A DNA stretch of 64,000 nt from Lampris incognitus (GCF_029633865.1 NC_079224.1:24174895-24238894), one strand, 5' to 3'; numbered from the stretch's first letter, positions 44,389 to 56,128 are shown. Program-made: numbers and translations. Notes: generated by a model not told the origin, from the letters alone.

Positions 44389-45611
44389 GTGTCCAATATG
44401 AACTCCTCCTCCTGCATCTTAGACATTATTCCCACTAAGCTGCTCAAAGAGGTATTTTCAACTATCAGCCCTGTTATTCTGCAAAATCTTAATAATCCTC
44501 TGGCCTCTGGTTCTTCTCCAGACAGTTTTAAGCATGCCATTGTTCACCCATTGCTGAAGAAACCTAATTTAGATCACCTGTCCCTAAGTAACTACAGACC
44601 AGTCTCCAAATTTTCTTTTCTATCCAAGGTTCTGGAGAGGATAATTTCTTCTCAATTGATTTCTTTTATGAACACTAATACTGTTTTTAATAGTTTCCAG
44701 TCTGGTTTTAGAGCACTTCCTAGTACCGAGACAGCTCTAGTTAAGGTCACTAATGACCTACTACTAACTGCAGACAGAGGTGACTGCTCAATTTTAGTTC
44801 TTTTAGATTTAAGTGCTGCCTTTGACATAGTCGATCACAACATCCTCTTACATCACTTAGAGATGTGGGTTGGCATCAAGGGCTTAGCTCTTAGCTTATT
44901 ACGCTCTTACCTCACCAACCGAACTTTTTCTCTTGTTCTGGGTAACTCTACCTCCTCGGTGGCTCAGTTGAGTTGTGGTGTCCACAAGGCTCAGTTCTTG
45001 GCCCCCTTCTCTTTTCTTTAAACATGCTGCCCCTTGGCCAGGTTATTCAAAATCCTGATGTGCACTACCATTTTTATACTCAGTTATACATACCACTAAA
45101 ACCAACAGATCGCCCTAGTGCCCTAGCAAATCTCACAACTTGCCTCTCTGACATTAAATCCTGGATGTCCCAAATTTTTCTCAACATTAAAGATGGTAAG
45201 TCTGAGGTCATTCTGTTCGGTTCCAAAAATTCCATCAGCCCTTTTGTTACTAATCTTGGTAGTCTGTCAGGTAGTCTTAAGCAGGCTGCTGGCAATGTTG
45301 GGGTAATATTTGATGCTAACCTCATTTTTAATAATCAAATCAAACATGCTGTTCAGTCATGCCTTCTCCAGCTCAAGCTTATCTCCAAAATTAGGTCATT
45401 TTTGTCAATTGCCGATCTGCAGTTGTACATGCTTTTATCTATTCTTGGCTTGACTATTGTAATGCACTTAATTCTGGTATCAGCAAGGGCTCCCTCCACC
45501 GTATGTAGTTGGTACAAAATGCCGCTACTCGGCTCATTACCGGGACAAAGAGGCATGGAACATATCACTCCTGTGCCTCCCTCCCTACACTGGCTCCCTG
45601 TTATGTTTTGA
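44389..45611 (+). pseudogene. L2 reverse transcriptase
   Basis: [60 protein letters not shown], then a frame change near 44990 to [20 protein letters not shown]. The catalytic YADD box appears as [14 protein letters not shown], with the two Asp codons altered. The thumb and C-terminal region follow to 45611. Confidence 0.88.
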
Positions 45612-46069
45612 ATTGACTTTTAACATTTTATTGCTCACGTTTAAGGCTTTAAATGGTATTGCTCCTGTGCTAGCTCCTACACACATTTGTGATTTATTGA
45701 CCTGGGATATGCCCCATTGACCAATAAGATGTGCAGATGAGGCCTTGCTGGTTATTCCCAGGTTTCCGTTTGTTACAAAGGGTGATCAGGCTTTAGCGTT
45801 AAGAGCTCCCACACTATGGAACTCTCTTACTGTTGAACTAAGACAAACCAAGTCTCTAGCTTCTTTTAAACCTTGTCTTAAAACTTTTCTTTTTATGAAA
45901 GCTTTTACAAATGTTTGATGTTTGTTTTTATTTTTACTCTTACTTATTTGGTCTTACTCTTATTTTTGCCTTGTCTGGTTTTATTTTTTTGTAAAGCACT
46001 TTGTAACACTGTTTTATAAAAGTACTATACAAATAAAGTTATTATTATATTATTATATCAGCCAGCTCT

Positions 46070-46107
46070 CGCTCTCTCAGGATATGATTGACAATATACA
46101 AGGTAGA
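46070..46107 (-). repeat. LTR end fragment (family of 24752-25453)
   Basis: gatatgattgacaatataca followed by aggtag matches the right end of the solo LTR at 25430-25453. Confidence 0.5.
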
Positions 46108-46229
46108 TCTAACCCTTCAGGGCTTTAACACTTTAGATCAACCATTTAAACATATATATGCTTTTATGCTTGTGGCAATGCCACAATAGCATGGATGAGG
46201 ATAACAAATTCTGTTCTAATTGCAGTGGG

Positions 46230-47070
46230 TATTGCTGAAAATATAAATCCTTACTGCAGCATTTGATACTATAGACCATAGAATCCCAAATGTTTGAATT
46301 ATCATAATGGCATCAAGGACAATGCATTGCACTGGTTCAGCTAATTTTTTTTTTCCTTTATGCTTTTCTGTTCACACTGGAAACTCATTTTCAAAAGACA
46401 GCATATGTGGGTTCCTCATGGTTCAATATTTGGTTCCCCTTTTTTCTTATGGCATCTTTTTAAGAATGTTTTGCTGACATTAACTATTACATATAATTTT
46501 TTTAATTAAATAAGGAAAAACATTAAATATGACTGGCCCCCATTAAATACATTTGATTGAGTAAGACTTCAATGGACTTAGCCCTATCTGCTAAAAATGC
46601 TAGAAGCTTAGCAAACAAATGATTCTTACTTTGCTTGTGCTAAGCTTAAAAAATGTAAAGCTCTTTTTTAAACGTACCCTCTCAAAAATCAGTTTGAATT
46701 AACTGTCTCTTCAGCTCCTCAAACGTATACAACATACAGCAGCTAGGATTTTAACATGTGCCAACACACAAAAAAAACTAATCAAAAATAAAATCACATC
46801 AGACCTCAAACATGATCTCACTGATTACCCGTTTGTTCAGAACTAATGTCAAGATCAAGATAGGTCTTTACTCTATTTATATCTCTTATGTCTTAATCAC
46901 TTATGCATACAAATATAGTTTTTGAATTCTGGGCAAAGGCATTGTTGTCATTCTTACATAAAGACAAAAAAGACTGGGTCTTTGCCATCAGGGTCTGTTG
47001 GGTTCTGGAATCCATTTGAGCAGCTCAGAATGGTTGACTTTGCATCTTAGAAACCACTTCTTGAGACATT
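46230..47070 (+). mobile_element. degenerate L2/CR1-type RT fragment
   Basis: The + strand keeps TIDHRIP-like, KDNALHWF, VPHGSIFGSPFF and QHTAARILTC-like segments in three frames with many stops. It resembles blocks 3 to 6 of an L2 RT and its C-terminal region. Confidence 0.65.
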
Positions 47071-47155
47071 TTACAAAAGAAATGCTTTAATGTAATATTT
47101 CTTCCAAGTCAATGTTTCATTTTGAGGCAATAGTGTGAGTTGTTGAGGCACTTAC

Positions 47156-47281
47156 TTGTTCCTTCGAGTAAAGCAGTCCTTTTTCGTTTTGCATAAGCCC
47201 TCAGGTGATTGGACAGGCTAACTCCACTGTGGAAAGTAGCATTACAGTGGATACAAACCTTCCTGTTGAATTCACCTTTCT
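47156..47281 (-). CDS. znf644: znf644 exon with the third C-terminal finger
   Basis: The acceptor cttttaacag precedes 47281 and the donor gtaagt-type site follows 47156 (- strand). It encodes EKGEFNRKVCIHCNATFHSG and VSLSNHLRAYAKRKRTALLE. The finger has the SLSNHLRAYAKRKR helix of the WIZ/ZNF644 group, with the second zinc-ligand His replaced by Tyr-Ala context. Phases 1 to 1. Confidence 0.93.
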
Positions 47282-48182
47282 CTGTTAAAAGACAGATGAA
47301 GAAGTCAAGCATTTTTGTTTGTAGTACCACTAAGGTATACTTTTGAGTTGGAGGACATGGCATCAAAAAGTTTGCTTTTACTGCCACATTTTCTGTCATA
47401 ATCCCAGAAAATCCCCCGTTAGGTGCAGCATAACAAATGTAAATCAAACTTTCTCCTATCTCTGCAATGAATCTCAGCAGGTACTTGCATTAGGTCGTGA
47501 TGGCCTATTTGTAAGGATAGCCCTCAAAAAACCAGGACTAACATGATATTATTTGATGGTCTGGTTAGTTTACTCAGCAGTGTGACATGATGAAATTGAA
47601 AAATATGGTTATTTAAACATATATTTTATTTTATTTATTTTTTTGTAACTGTCAAATTGCAGGATGCTCTCATATAATGCAAGCAGTATTAATGTTTTGC
47701 TTGAGGTGCATCATTGGGGAGTAATGGATTACATCTCCAATTAATGGTGAGGACAGAGTTTAATATTCTGGTATTCTAGACCTTAATTTGCTTTAACATT
47801 TCCATGACACTTTCTCTTTTTGCAGGGTTAGTGACATATTTTTAAATTTTAGACCCTGCTCAGAGTACACTGGATAAATCACTATGTGTATATGCTCCCC
47901 ATATTCTTGTGTCGCAGTAACCTGAAAGTTAACAACAGGATTTGGCTATATGGCTATGGAATGTGAATGCAAAAGCTATTTAATTTTTTCCTTCCACTAT
48001 GTTCCCTCGTAGCTTCCTCACTATTTGGCCACATCATTCAAATACATGTAACAGTTTTGCTGATGACACCAGACGTAACAAGAACAACAATTGTTCATTT
48101 TTTTTAAGGATTCCTCAGTGGCTTAGTTAACTTTAAAAACAATAGTATGTCAGAGTTTGACCGCTACAAAAATTATACTTAC
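47282..48182 (-). other. znf644 intron 2, nothing recognised
   Basis: AT-rich intron sequence, no element recognised. Confidence 0.5.
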
Positions 48183-48773
48183 CTGATATTGAGTTTGGCA
48201 ATGAAGTGGCAACTCTTGATCCTGTACTGTGCTCACTGTTTGAAGAAACTGCTAAGGTGTTTTTTGAAATATGAGAGGAACCCTTTAATTTGGAATCCTC
48301 TTGACACTTCCTCTTTTTTAGAATTCCTATCAAGGCACTCGCACTCAGGTTTGCCCCTTTAACTTCCAGCTTAGTCTCTAGTTTTTTTTCTGATGCCACT
48401 CCTGCTAATGAAAACTTGGGCACCTGTGGTTTGGCATCACTGTAGACAATTGGAATACTGTTCTTTTTCGAGATTTCAATGGGTGAGGGTGTTAAACCAT
48501 CAGTGCTGGCCAGCTTGGCGGAAGCACCAAGCTGAAAATGATTCCGTTTTTTGCCCAGAATTTGAAGTGCTCTATGGACCTCTTTCTTGTCACGCATCAG
48601 CTCCCGGAGTAAGCACAATGGAGACTTTGTCTTTGTTGAAATGTTTTTACCAAGTCGTTTCAGGTGGCCTCGTATGTGGTTTGACTGTCCAGTCTTGTTA
48701 TCAAATGTGTCCCCACATAACGGACAAGCATGGGTGCTCTTAATGACTTCTGAACTAGACTCCATTTGTAATG
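48183..48773 (-). CDS. znf644: znf644 exon with the second C-terminal finger
   Basis: The acceptor tatatttacag precedes 48773 and the donor gtaagt follows 48183. It encodes ESSSEVIKSTHACPLCGDTF and DNKTGQSNHIRGHLKRLGK, then a disordered Lys/Ser-rich segment with SASALIGILKKRKCQED, a short motif resembling the LTLIELLKNKR helix of ZNF644. Phases 1 to 1. Translation begins as ALQMESS from the split codon, so the ATG here is internal. Confidence 0.95.
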
Positions 48774-48940
48774 CTGTAAATATAACAGGAAATTAAAAAT
48801 TAAAAAGATATCAAGTTCAAACTACAAATTTTACACTTCTGATTAGTGCACTATACTTGACTAAATTGTGCATTTTTCACAAATGTAACCAAATTCAATG
48901 GATCATGCTATAAAAGTTGGGAGCAACAGGATGACAGTAC

Positions 48941-51473
48941 CTCTTTCCAATCGCCTGATAGCTGACATCTTACGTCGAATTCGTGGCCTCTTGTCTTGAG
49001 AAGCCACCTGTTCAGGAGACACTACATGGCGTGCATTGTAACTCAGTCCAACTCTATGAAGATGCCCTCTCACATGATTAGACAACCCAACACCAGACTC
49101 AAAAACTGCAGGACAATATGGACAGGTTTTGCGATCCAGGTCTAACATAGTCAAATCTTCTGAGAAAGGTTCTTCTGTAGACAATGGTTGGGACTCAAAG
49201 CTTTCTCTAAAGACCTCCGTTTCTATGCACTCTTCCTTAATATCTGCATCATTCAGAGCATGCCCTTCAGTATTAATTTTTTCGAACAGCCTCTTAGATG
49301 CCTGCAGTGCCCCTCGCATTGACATTCTTCTGCTATAAGTATAAATGTGTGTGTTTTCTTTCTTGATGCTACTGTCAAAAAGAGTAGTGTTGTCATCTGT
49401 GTCCTTGAAATGAAAAATGTCTTTGTCTTCACAGTCATCCATTTCCTCTATGTTTAGCCTCTTTGGACTAGGTAAATGTTTTGGTAATTTGAAGCACGAG
49501 TCCAGGTCTGTGGTGTTGCGATATGGAGTAGACATTTTTCTCTTAGAGGGTGACTTTTTCATGGCTGACTGTTCAAAGATTGACTTGGGTACATTGTTGC
49601 TGCTAAGGTCTTTTTCAGCTGCACTGGCATCAAACTCACAATTTGAGTCAGGATTGGATACTGAGGGCTGTCTACGACACTTTGTGGATGAAATGGTATC
49701 TTCAGCCTTGAGGGACAATATTGGCAACTGATTACTGTCACTTTTGTCGCTGTTGGAGTCCAGAGCAGATGCAATGCAATTACTGTTCACTTTTTTCTGT
49801 TGCTCCTCAGGTTTCTTGCCATATCTTTGTCTGGACAATAGGACATTAATGGATTTGTCAAGCTTTGATTCTGATAGCTGAGACTTCAAACCTTTGTTGC
49901 CAATCTTGTCATTTTTGAAGAGGTCTGAAATATCATTAGAAACACTGGGTGAATGAGCTCTTTTTGTGTTGACCTGACTTTTTATTGAGATTTTAGATGT
50001 TAACTCTGAATCCTCAACTGGACTTTTAGAAGTAGGCACCTGCTGCTTCACAGGTGGTTGTGCCATTTTATCACTGTTCTGTGCAGCTTTGTGTTCCTCA
50101 TAAGACTGGCGGTGACGACGCTGAAGGTGATTTTTAAAAACATTTTTACTAAAGGCTTTATAAGAACAATTGTAACAGGAGAAAACACCCGATTCATCAT
50201 TGTCAACTTGGTCTTTCTGTTTAACTGGAATAACAGTGTGCTGCCTAATCTCATGTTTCCTAAGGTCCTTCTCAGATGCTGCCTTGAAGTTACATATGCC
50301 ACAGTCAAAATATCGCTTGGTCTTGTTGTGTGTTTTGGCATGTTGAACAAACATGTTTGGGCTGTTTGTACCAAATGGGCACTGAGGGCAACACAGTTTA
50401 GCATTTCCATTCTCCTCCTTCATATCATTCATACCTTTCTCTTCAACAAGTCTCTCACTCTTCTCTGGATGAACCGACATATGCTTAATGAGCGAGCAGC
50501 TCTGTTTAAATGACTGTCCACATTCCCGACATATGAAAGGCTTTAGTAACATATTGGGAGTATCCACGTGAGACTTCATATGGCGTTGCAAATGCTGTTC
50601 TTTTTTGAAAGAGAGATTGCATTTTGAACAAGGGTAACATGATGGCTTTTCCTCTGAGCAAGAATTAATTGAAAGTCTTCCCTTTAATGGAGAAAGCTTG
50701 TGACCTATACTGTTCTCATGCAAATTTCTTGTTGGTGTATTGTATAGAATTTTCTTGATGGCCTTGACAGTTCCATTGGGATACTGTGATACCTTCCCTG
50801 TTGCTGAAGATTGTGGGTTGGAATGCTTCCTTAGGTTTCGCACCTTGCTGACGGGAATGGAGTGTGCTTGGTCTTTGTCATCAGATGACTCCTCAGATGA
50901 TTTGTGGCTCAGATCAGGGTAAAGGTTGTCAGAGGGATCCACCATGACTACCATGTCCATTTTCCGTTTCCTCCTCCTTTGGCTGACAGGAGGAGAAACC
51001 TCCTCCGGTGGCTCCTCACCAGGGGATTCATCATTATTCTCCCACAGAAACTGCATGAACTCTTTATGAGGGTCCCAATGAACGTCACCAGCACTGCTAA
51101 AATTGTCCAATGAGTTCTCAGGTGACTCCACATCAAATCCCCATATTCCAGCAGTGTCTATTTCTTGCACCGTTTTCAACGGGGTAATGCTTTTTTCCTC
51201 CTCCTTCTCAGTGCACAAGCTATTGAGATCATGGGCCTGTGTCGCATGGTGTGAAGAAGGTCCATTTCCCAAGCCAACCGGGGACAACATCTCTGTGTCT
51301 GACAGAACATCAAGTACACCATTGTTTTGCTTCAGAGGAGAAGGCTTGCCAAAAGAGTCACTGTAAGAGATTGGCTCCTGCGCCATTCTCACTGGCTCTT
51401 GAAGGAAAGTCAGAGCATTCATCTCAGAATCTGCATCTTTGTCATCTTCATCAACACCTGCCAAGCATGACAT
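48941..51473 (-). CDS. znf644: znf644 main coding exon
   Basis: The acceptor tctttttcag precedes 51488. The first ATG at 51473 has a favourable context (cagaaATGt), and I take it as the start (MSCLAGVDEDDKDADSEMNA). The exon encodes 844 residues: acidic N terminus, WDPHKEFMQFL, a basic stretch, five fingers (YPCSKCNLSF, FICRECGQSF, LCCPQCPFGT, FDCGICNFKA, FSCYNCSYKA), a long Ser/Lys-rich region, then CPYCPAVFESGVGLSNHVRG with the following NARHVVSPEQ block conserved in ZNF644. It ends at the donor gtactg (48940), phase 1. Human ZNF644 is longer at its N terminus, so an upstream coding exon outside what I can see is possible. Confidence 0.95.
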
Positions 51474-51488
51474 TTCTGCAGCCGCAAC

Positions 51489-51767
51489 CTGAAAAAGAAA
51501 ATTGAGTTTTCTTAGAAAATCTTCAACCAAAGGTGGTAGCCTGCATACCAGTGGAAATTTAAGATTTAAGATTCTTTCACAGATATGTGTCTTAGGTAAA
51601 ACTAATTTAAACTGAGTTTATTGCCCATCCCTATAGAACAGTATTGTTCATAAGCCTGACTCATAGTGGTAATATGTTTTGGTGACAGTCTTTGGCCTTA
51701 AAACCTTGGCACAATGCAGTTTAAATTGGGTCTCAAAACTGGGCTATGGCTGACAAAACAAGAAATG
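51489..51767 (-). other. znf644 upstream intron
   Basis: Sequence upstream of the acceptor at 51490. No exon or repeat recognised. Confidence 0.45.
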
Positions 51768-51778
51768 ACCTATTTTCT

Positions 51779-52461
51779 AGCCTGGGAACCAGATGAATCT
51801 GTGAGCTCATGTTTTACATTTGCTATGGCATATACATTTGGCCACCCTCCCATTCAGACAGACTTCCAGCCGACCTGGTCCGGGTCGGGCCAATCACAAC
51901 TGTTAATCTATCTAATATGGGGTGGATTTAATAAGATGACGTACAGCCTTATTTTTTCCCCCACCCACATTCCAGGAACTCGTCTCTGATTGGCTAGCAC
52001 TTGCTGCCTCTGTTGGTTAAGGTTAGGGTGGGGTTAGGGATAGGGTTAGCCAATCAGAGGCAGAGTAGGGCTGGGTCTTCCTGGAGTGCGGGTGGGAAAA
52101 AAATAATGCTGACGTACAGAGGAGCACCGTTGGCTGCTGCTGATGTGTAATGATCTGTTGAATCTGCCATCGCGATAGCATTAAATGAGCTGGATGGTAT
52201 ATTTTCTCTAAAAGAACAACAATCAACTGCACTTAAAGCTTTTGTTTTTAAGAAAGACATGTTTGCCGTACTTCCGACAGGATTTGGTAAAAGTTTAAGT
52301 GCTACGTCACACATTTTGTTGCTCTGATTGGTTGTAGGTCTATCCAATTGTGTCCATAGGCATTTTGGTGTGCGCCGGTTGATAATGCCCCTTGGAAATC
52401 AAAAATGAACTGAGAGGAGCCAGACTAATTAGAATTTGTGAATTCCTCTGGTTCCCAGGCC
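51779..52461 (+). mobile_element. short DNA transposon carrying a RecQ-type helicase fragment
   Basis: Terminal inverted repeats of about 20 bp start with gcctgggaaccaga (left, from 51780) and its complement (right, to 52460). An exact 11-bp duplication (acctattttct, 51768-51778 and 52462-52472) flanks it. Inside, the + strand 52172-52300 encodes SLKEQQSTALKAFVFKKDMF then AVLPTGFGKSL, matching helicase motif I of RecQ-type enzymes. Two short copies of GGTTAGGG-like sequence lie at about 52018-52045. It looks like a deleted derivative of a larger transposon that encodes a helicase. Confidence 0.75.
52172..52300 (+). pseudogene. RecQ-type helicase N-terminal fragment
   Basis: The frame reads ALNELDGIFSLKEQQSTALK and AFVFKKDMFAVLPTGFGKSL. 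The Q-motif region and the Walker A (PTGFGKS) are recognisable. The remaining helicase motifs are absent, because the sequence jumps to non-coding termini. Confidence 0.7.
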
Positions 52462-52472
52462 ACCTATTTTCT

Positions 52473-53452
52473 GAAAACAGCTTTGCTGTAATTTTGTCAT
52501 GCAACACCATTAAGAGCTACGATAAACTTTTGTGCCAGTCTGAAAAGGTGCTCTTAGCAGTCAAAAATAAACAGTCTGCATCAGTGATTTTTATTGTAAT
52601 TGAAGCCATTTCTCTTCAAATTTATGTAGCACTAACCATATTTGTTAACATTAAACCAGATCATGCACAGATTATCAGTATTTTCAATTTTCAAATTTGG
52701 TTTTCAGATTGTTAGTCATCAAAAGAAAGCTTTGGCAGTATTATCCAGAAATGTGAAATACTCTTCACAGTAACACTATTGAAGCAATAAATGGTGGATC
52801 ACATTTATGACAAAAAGAAGTGGACCCTAAAAGATTTGGAAAAAGCATGGAGTAATGTTCGACAAGGTATGTATATATCAATAAGCAAGGAAACAAAAAC
52901 TGATGAGACCAGATGTTGCCAAGTAAATCACTGGGCCAAACTGAATACAAAGTGGTTGTTTTGCAATGTTGAGGATGTGTATTATAGTTGAGGATACTAT
53001 GTGGGGTACTTTGATAAGATTGCTGACAATGAGTGACAGAGCTGTTAATATCACTGTGGTATTTAGCCTTGTTTTGAGCAAAATGTTGCCTGTGGATCAC
53101 AACATCTGGGTTACTCCAAGACCCCAAAATGGGCTGTGTCGCCAACAACTAGTTGTCCAGCATGGTTATGGGAGTCAGTGATTGCAGCTGTAGAACAAAG
53201 TTGTCAGACACTCATAACCTAACCAGGAGTCAATTTTAAGGAAGCTTTCTAGTTGTGCATGAGGCAACAAAAAGCTCATTTTATGGCTGTCCCTCTAGAG
53301 TTGAGGTTGTCCCACACAAAATTGAGCCAACCACCACAGTCAGTCCTCATTCTTTGATTTACAGCAGTAAAAGGTATATTGAATGTTCTTTGTGTTGCTC
53401 AGGTGTTTTGTAATGGAATCAAGCAGCAAAGTAAAGGATGGTACATGATATA
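52473..53452. other. intergenic, no recognised element
   Basis: AT-rich. Short open frames (such as 52791-52991) show no known domain. Confidence 0.4.
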
Positions 53453-53875
53453 AAGTGGCTTCCGACCCCTTATTTGCACACTATTGTGTTGCGGATTTAA
53501 TTTTAAATGGATAAAATTGCCATTTTGCCCATCAATCTACACGCAATAACCCATAATGACAAGGTGAAAACATTTTTAAATTTTTTTGAAAATTTCTTAA
53601 AACTCAAAAACTGAAATCTCTCATAAGTATACAGACCCTTTGCTGTGGCACTCCAAATTGTGGTCAGGTGCATCCTGTTACAGACCCTTTGCTGTGGCAC
53701 TCCAAATTGTGGTCAGGTGTATCCCGTTTACTTTAATTATCCTTGAGATGTGTCTAGAACTTGATTGGAGTCCACCTGTGGCAAATTGAATTGATTGGAC
53801 ATAGTTTAGCAAGGCGCACACCTGTGTATATAAGGTCTCACAATTCACACTGCATATCAGGCCAAAAACCAAGCC

Positions 53876-54110
53876 ATGAAGTCCAAGGAACTCTGTATAA
53901 CCCCATGACAAATTTATGGCAAGGCATAGATCAGGTCAAGAGTATAAAACCATTTCTAAAGCTCTGCATATTCCCAGGAGCTCAGTGGCCTCAACAATTG
54001 TGAAATGGAAAAAGTTTGGAACCACCAGGACTCTTCCTACAATTGGCCGTCCGGCCAAACTGAGTAACCAGGAGAAGGGCCTTGGTCAGGGAGATGACCT
54101 ATAACCCAAT
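53876..54110 (+). pseudogene. Tc1-like transposase N-terminal remnant
   Basis: It shows ISKALHIPRSSVASTIVKWK and TIGRPAKLSNQEKGL, the helix-turn-helix and linker of a fish Tc1 transposase. Frames change at about 53915 and the coding region is cut by the LINE. Confidence 0.75.
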
Positions 54111-54378
54111 GTTAACTCTAACAGTTTCAGAAGTCCTCTGCAGAGATGAGAGGACCTGCCGGAAGGACGACCATCTCAGCAGCACTCCAACAATCAGCTC
54201 TTTATGGTAGAGTGGTTAGACCGAAGGCGCTCTTGAGTGAAAGGCATATGCAGAAGTGTCAGCCCTCATTGTGTTAAGACTGAATTGGGTAAAGACCTGC
54301 GAGTCCACCAAGCAAGGACACTGACCGGTAATCCCCTTTTCTACTATTTTCTGTCTTTGCCTGCCTCACCCACAATGT

Positions 54379-54429
54379 GCTACGAAGACATCCCTGTTAT
54401 TGAATAAATAACAGGGATGTCTTTGTAGC
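54379..54429. repeat. 23-bp inverted repeat at the Tc1/LINE junction
   Basis: Arms 54379-54401 (gctacgaagacatccctgtt) and 54407-54429 pair with one mismatch around a 5-base loop. It lies where transposase sequence stops and before LINE sequence is recognisable. Confidence 0.7.
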
Positions 54430-54794
54430 AGGGTTATTGAATAAATCACATCTGTCATAGACAATGCAACCCTGAAAGCATGTAGTCACTCAGGAAAGTC
54501 TCCTCTACTTACTCCTCCTTTACTTTTGGCTTATGGAATTGCCAATCTGCTGTAAATAAAACAGAATTTATCCAAGCACTTGCTAATCTGTCAGACATTC
54601 AGGTACTAGCCCTGACCGAAACCTTGATACATCCAGAAAACAGTGCCACACCGGCCACACTGTTGATTCTTCTTTCTCCCACACACCCTTCTGTTGGGTG
54701 TGGAGGCAGTACGGGTGTCCTCATTTCCAAAGACTGGAAATTCACTTAGCTTTCTCCGCTAAGCAACAACTCTCCCTTTGAATACCATGCAATC

Positions 54795-56097
54795 ATGGTT
54801 ACTACTTCTATTAAGCTAATTGTGGTCTATGACTATCAGTGTCTCCTAGCAGCATTCTCCTCCAGCTTAGAAACAGCTAAGACCACTTACTATCAGAACA
54901 AGATCTCCACTGATGCTCGAAAAAAAAATTTTGCTTTTAACTCACTCCTCAATCCACCTCCTCCTCTGACTTCCACTCTGCTCACTCCTGACATGTTTGC
55001 CTCGTACTTTACTGATAAGGTTTCTGCCATCAGTAACCAGTTCTCTGAGCCTGACTGTCTGCCACTGCCAGCTACCAGTGCCTCACTCACTCATTCTCCC
55101 CCCTGACCAAGGAGGAAATCTCCAAGCTTCTGCTGGACTCTCATCCCACTACCTGTTTGCTGGACCCAATACCATCCAATCTCCTACAGACAATTTCCCC
55201 CGCACGTAATCCTGCAGTCACACATAATCAACTCCTCGCTTACAACAGTTGTGTTCCCATTGCATTTAAGCAAGCTCAGGTCACTCCACTGCTCAAAAAA
55301 ATCTACGCTCAACCCAGCCCAGGTTGAAAACTACAGACCGGTTTCACTCCTACCCTTTCTATCAAAAATACTTGAGCGCACGGTCTTTAACCAAGTCTCT
55401 GAATTCCTTTCTGAGAACAATCTGTACGATCTGAATCCATCTGGCTTTAAGCGGGGTCACTCTATGGAGACTGAACTCCTGTCGGTAATAGAATCCCTGC
55501 ATTTTGCTAGAGCTGCTGGTCAGTCTTCAGCTTTATTGCTGCTAAATCTGTCAGCTGCCTTTGACACAGTTAACCACAAAATCCTCCTCTCTACACTCAC
55601 TGAGCTTGCTATCTCAGGATCTGCCCTCTGCTTGTTCATGTCCTACCTCTTGGGGAGATCTTTTAGAGTATCTTGGAGGGGAGAAGTGTCCAAACCGCAC
55701 GGCTTATCCACAGGGGTGCCTCAAGGGTCAGCACTTAGTCTCCTTCTCTCCTCAATATACACCACCTCACTTGGCGCAATCATCCGCTCCCATGGTTTCT
55801 TATACCATTGCTATGCTGACGATACTCTTCCTATCATTCCCACCAGACGACCTCACAGTCTCGGCACAGATATCGTCATGCCTTGCTTATATCTCTGCAT
55901 GGATGAAAGAATGCCATCTTCAGCTTAACCTATCTAAGACTGAGCTCTTTGTCATCCAAGCCAGTACATCGTTACAGCAACAGATCAATATCCAGCTCGG
56001 CTCAACCCAACTCATGCCCACAAATTCTTCCCAATACCTTGGTGTCATGACTGATGACCAACAAACCTTTAAGATTAAAGTAGCCTCGATTGCTCGG

Positions 56098-56128
<31 letters not shown>

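Larger units (their letters stand above)
43090..46056 (+). mobile_element. L2/CR1-type LINE, near full length
   Basis: Endonuclease at 43106-43732, RT at 44389-45021 and 44973-45611, and a typical tail: gcactttgtaacactgtttt, then ctatacaaataaagttatta and an ATT-rich end at about 46056. The element type is the L2 group of fish (LDLSAAFDIVDHNILL). Frames are broken in several places. Confidence 0.88.
20590..51473 (-). other. znf644: gene: zinc finger protein 644
   Basis: Five coding exons on the - strand join in frame: 51473-48941, 48773-48183, 47281-47156, 22590-22488, 20785-20590, giving 3549 bases or 1182 residues plus stop. The protein has an acidic N terminus with the WDPHKEFMQFL motif (about residues 133-143), a basic patch (QRRRKRKMD), five C2H2 fingers at about 282-454, a long disordered region, then four fingers of the WIZ/ZNF644 type, starting CPYCPAVFESGVGLSNHVRG at about 784. 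The C terminus [16 protein letters not shown]...ATHAAS matches ZNF644. The family recruits the G9a/GLP H3K9 methyltransferases in the nucleus, and human ZNF644 has been linked to high myopia. Exon phases are 1,1,1,2 at the four junctions. The exon before 51488 may be non-coding. Whether this is the a or b fish copy is not known. Confidence 0.93.

Noticed and set aside
48393-51505. Several + strand frames of 60 to 151 codons
   Set aside because: All are antisense of ZNF644 coding exons.
52791-52991. A 66-codon frame upstream of ZNF644
   Set aside because: Its length is as expected by chance and it has no known domain or splice signals that fit the ZNF644 frame.
56097-56126. Regularly spaced repeat that could suggest a CRISPR-like array
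   Set aside because: It is a simple AATC microsatellite inside a LINE frame in a vertebrate genome.
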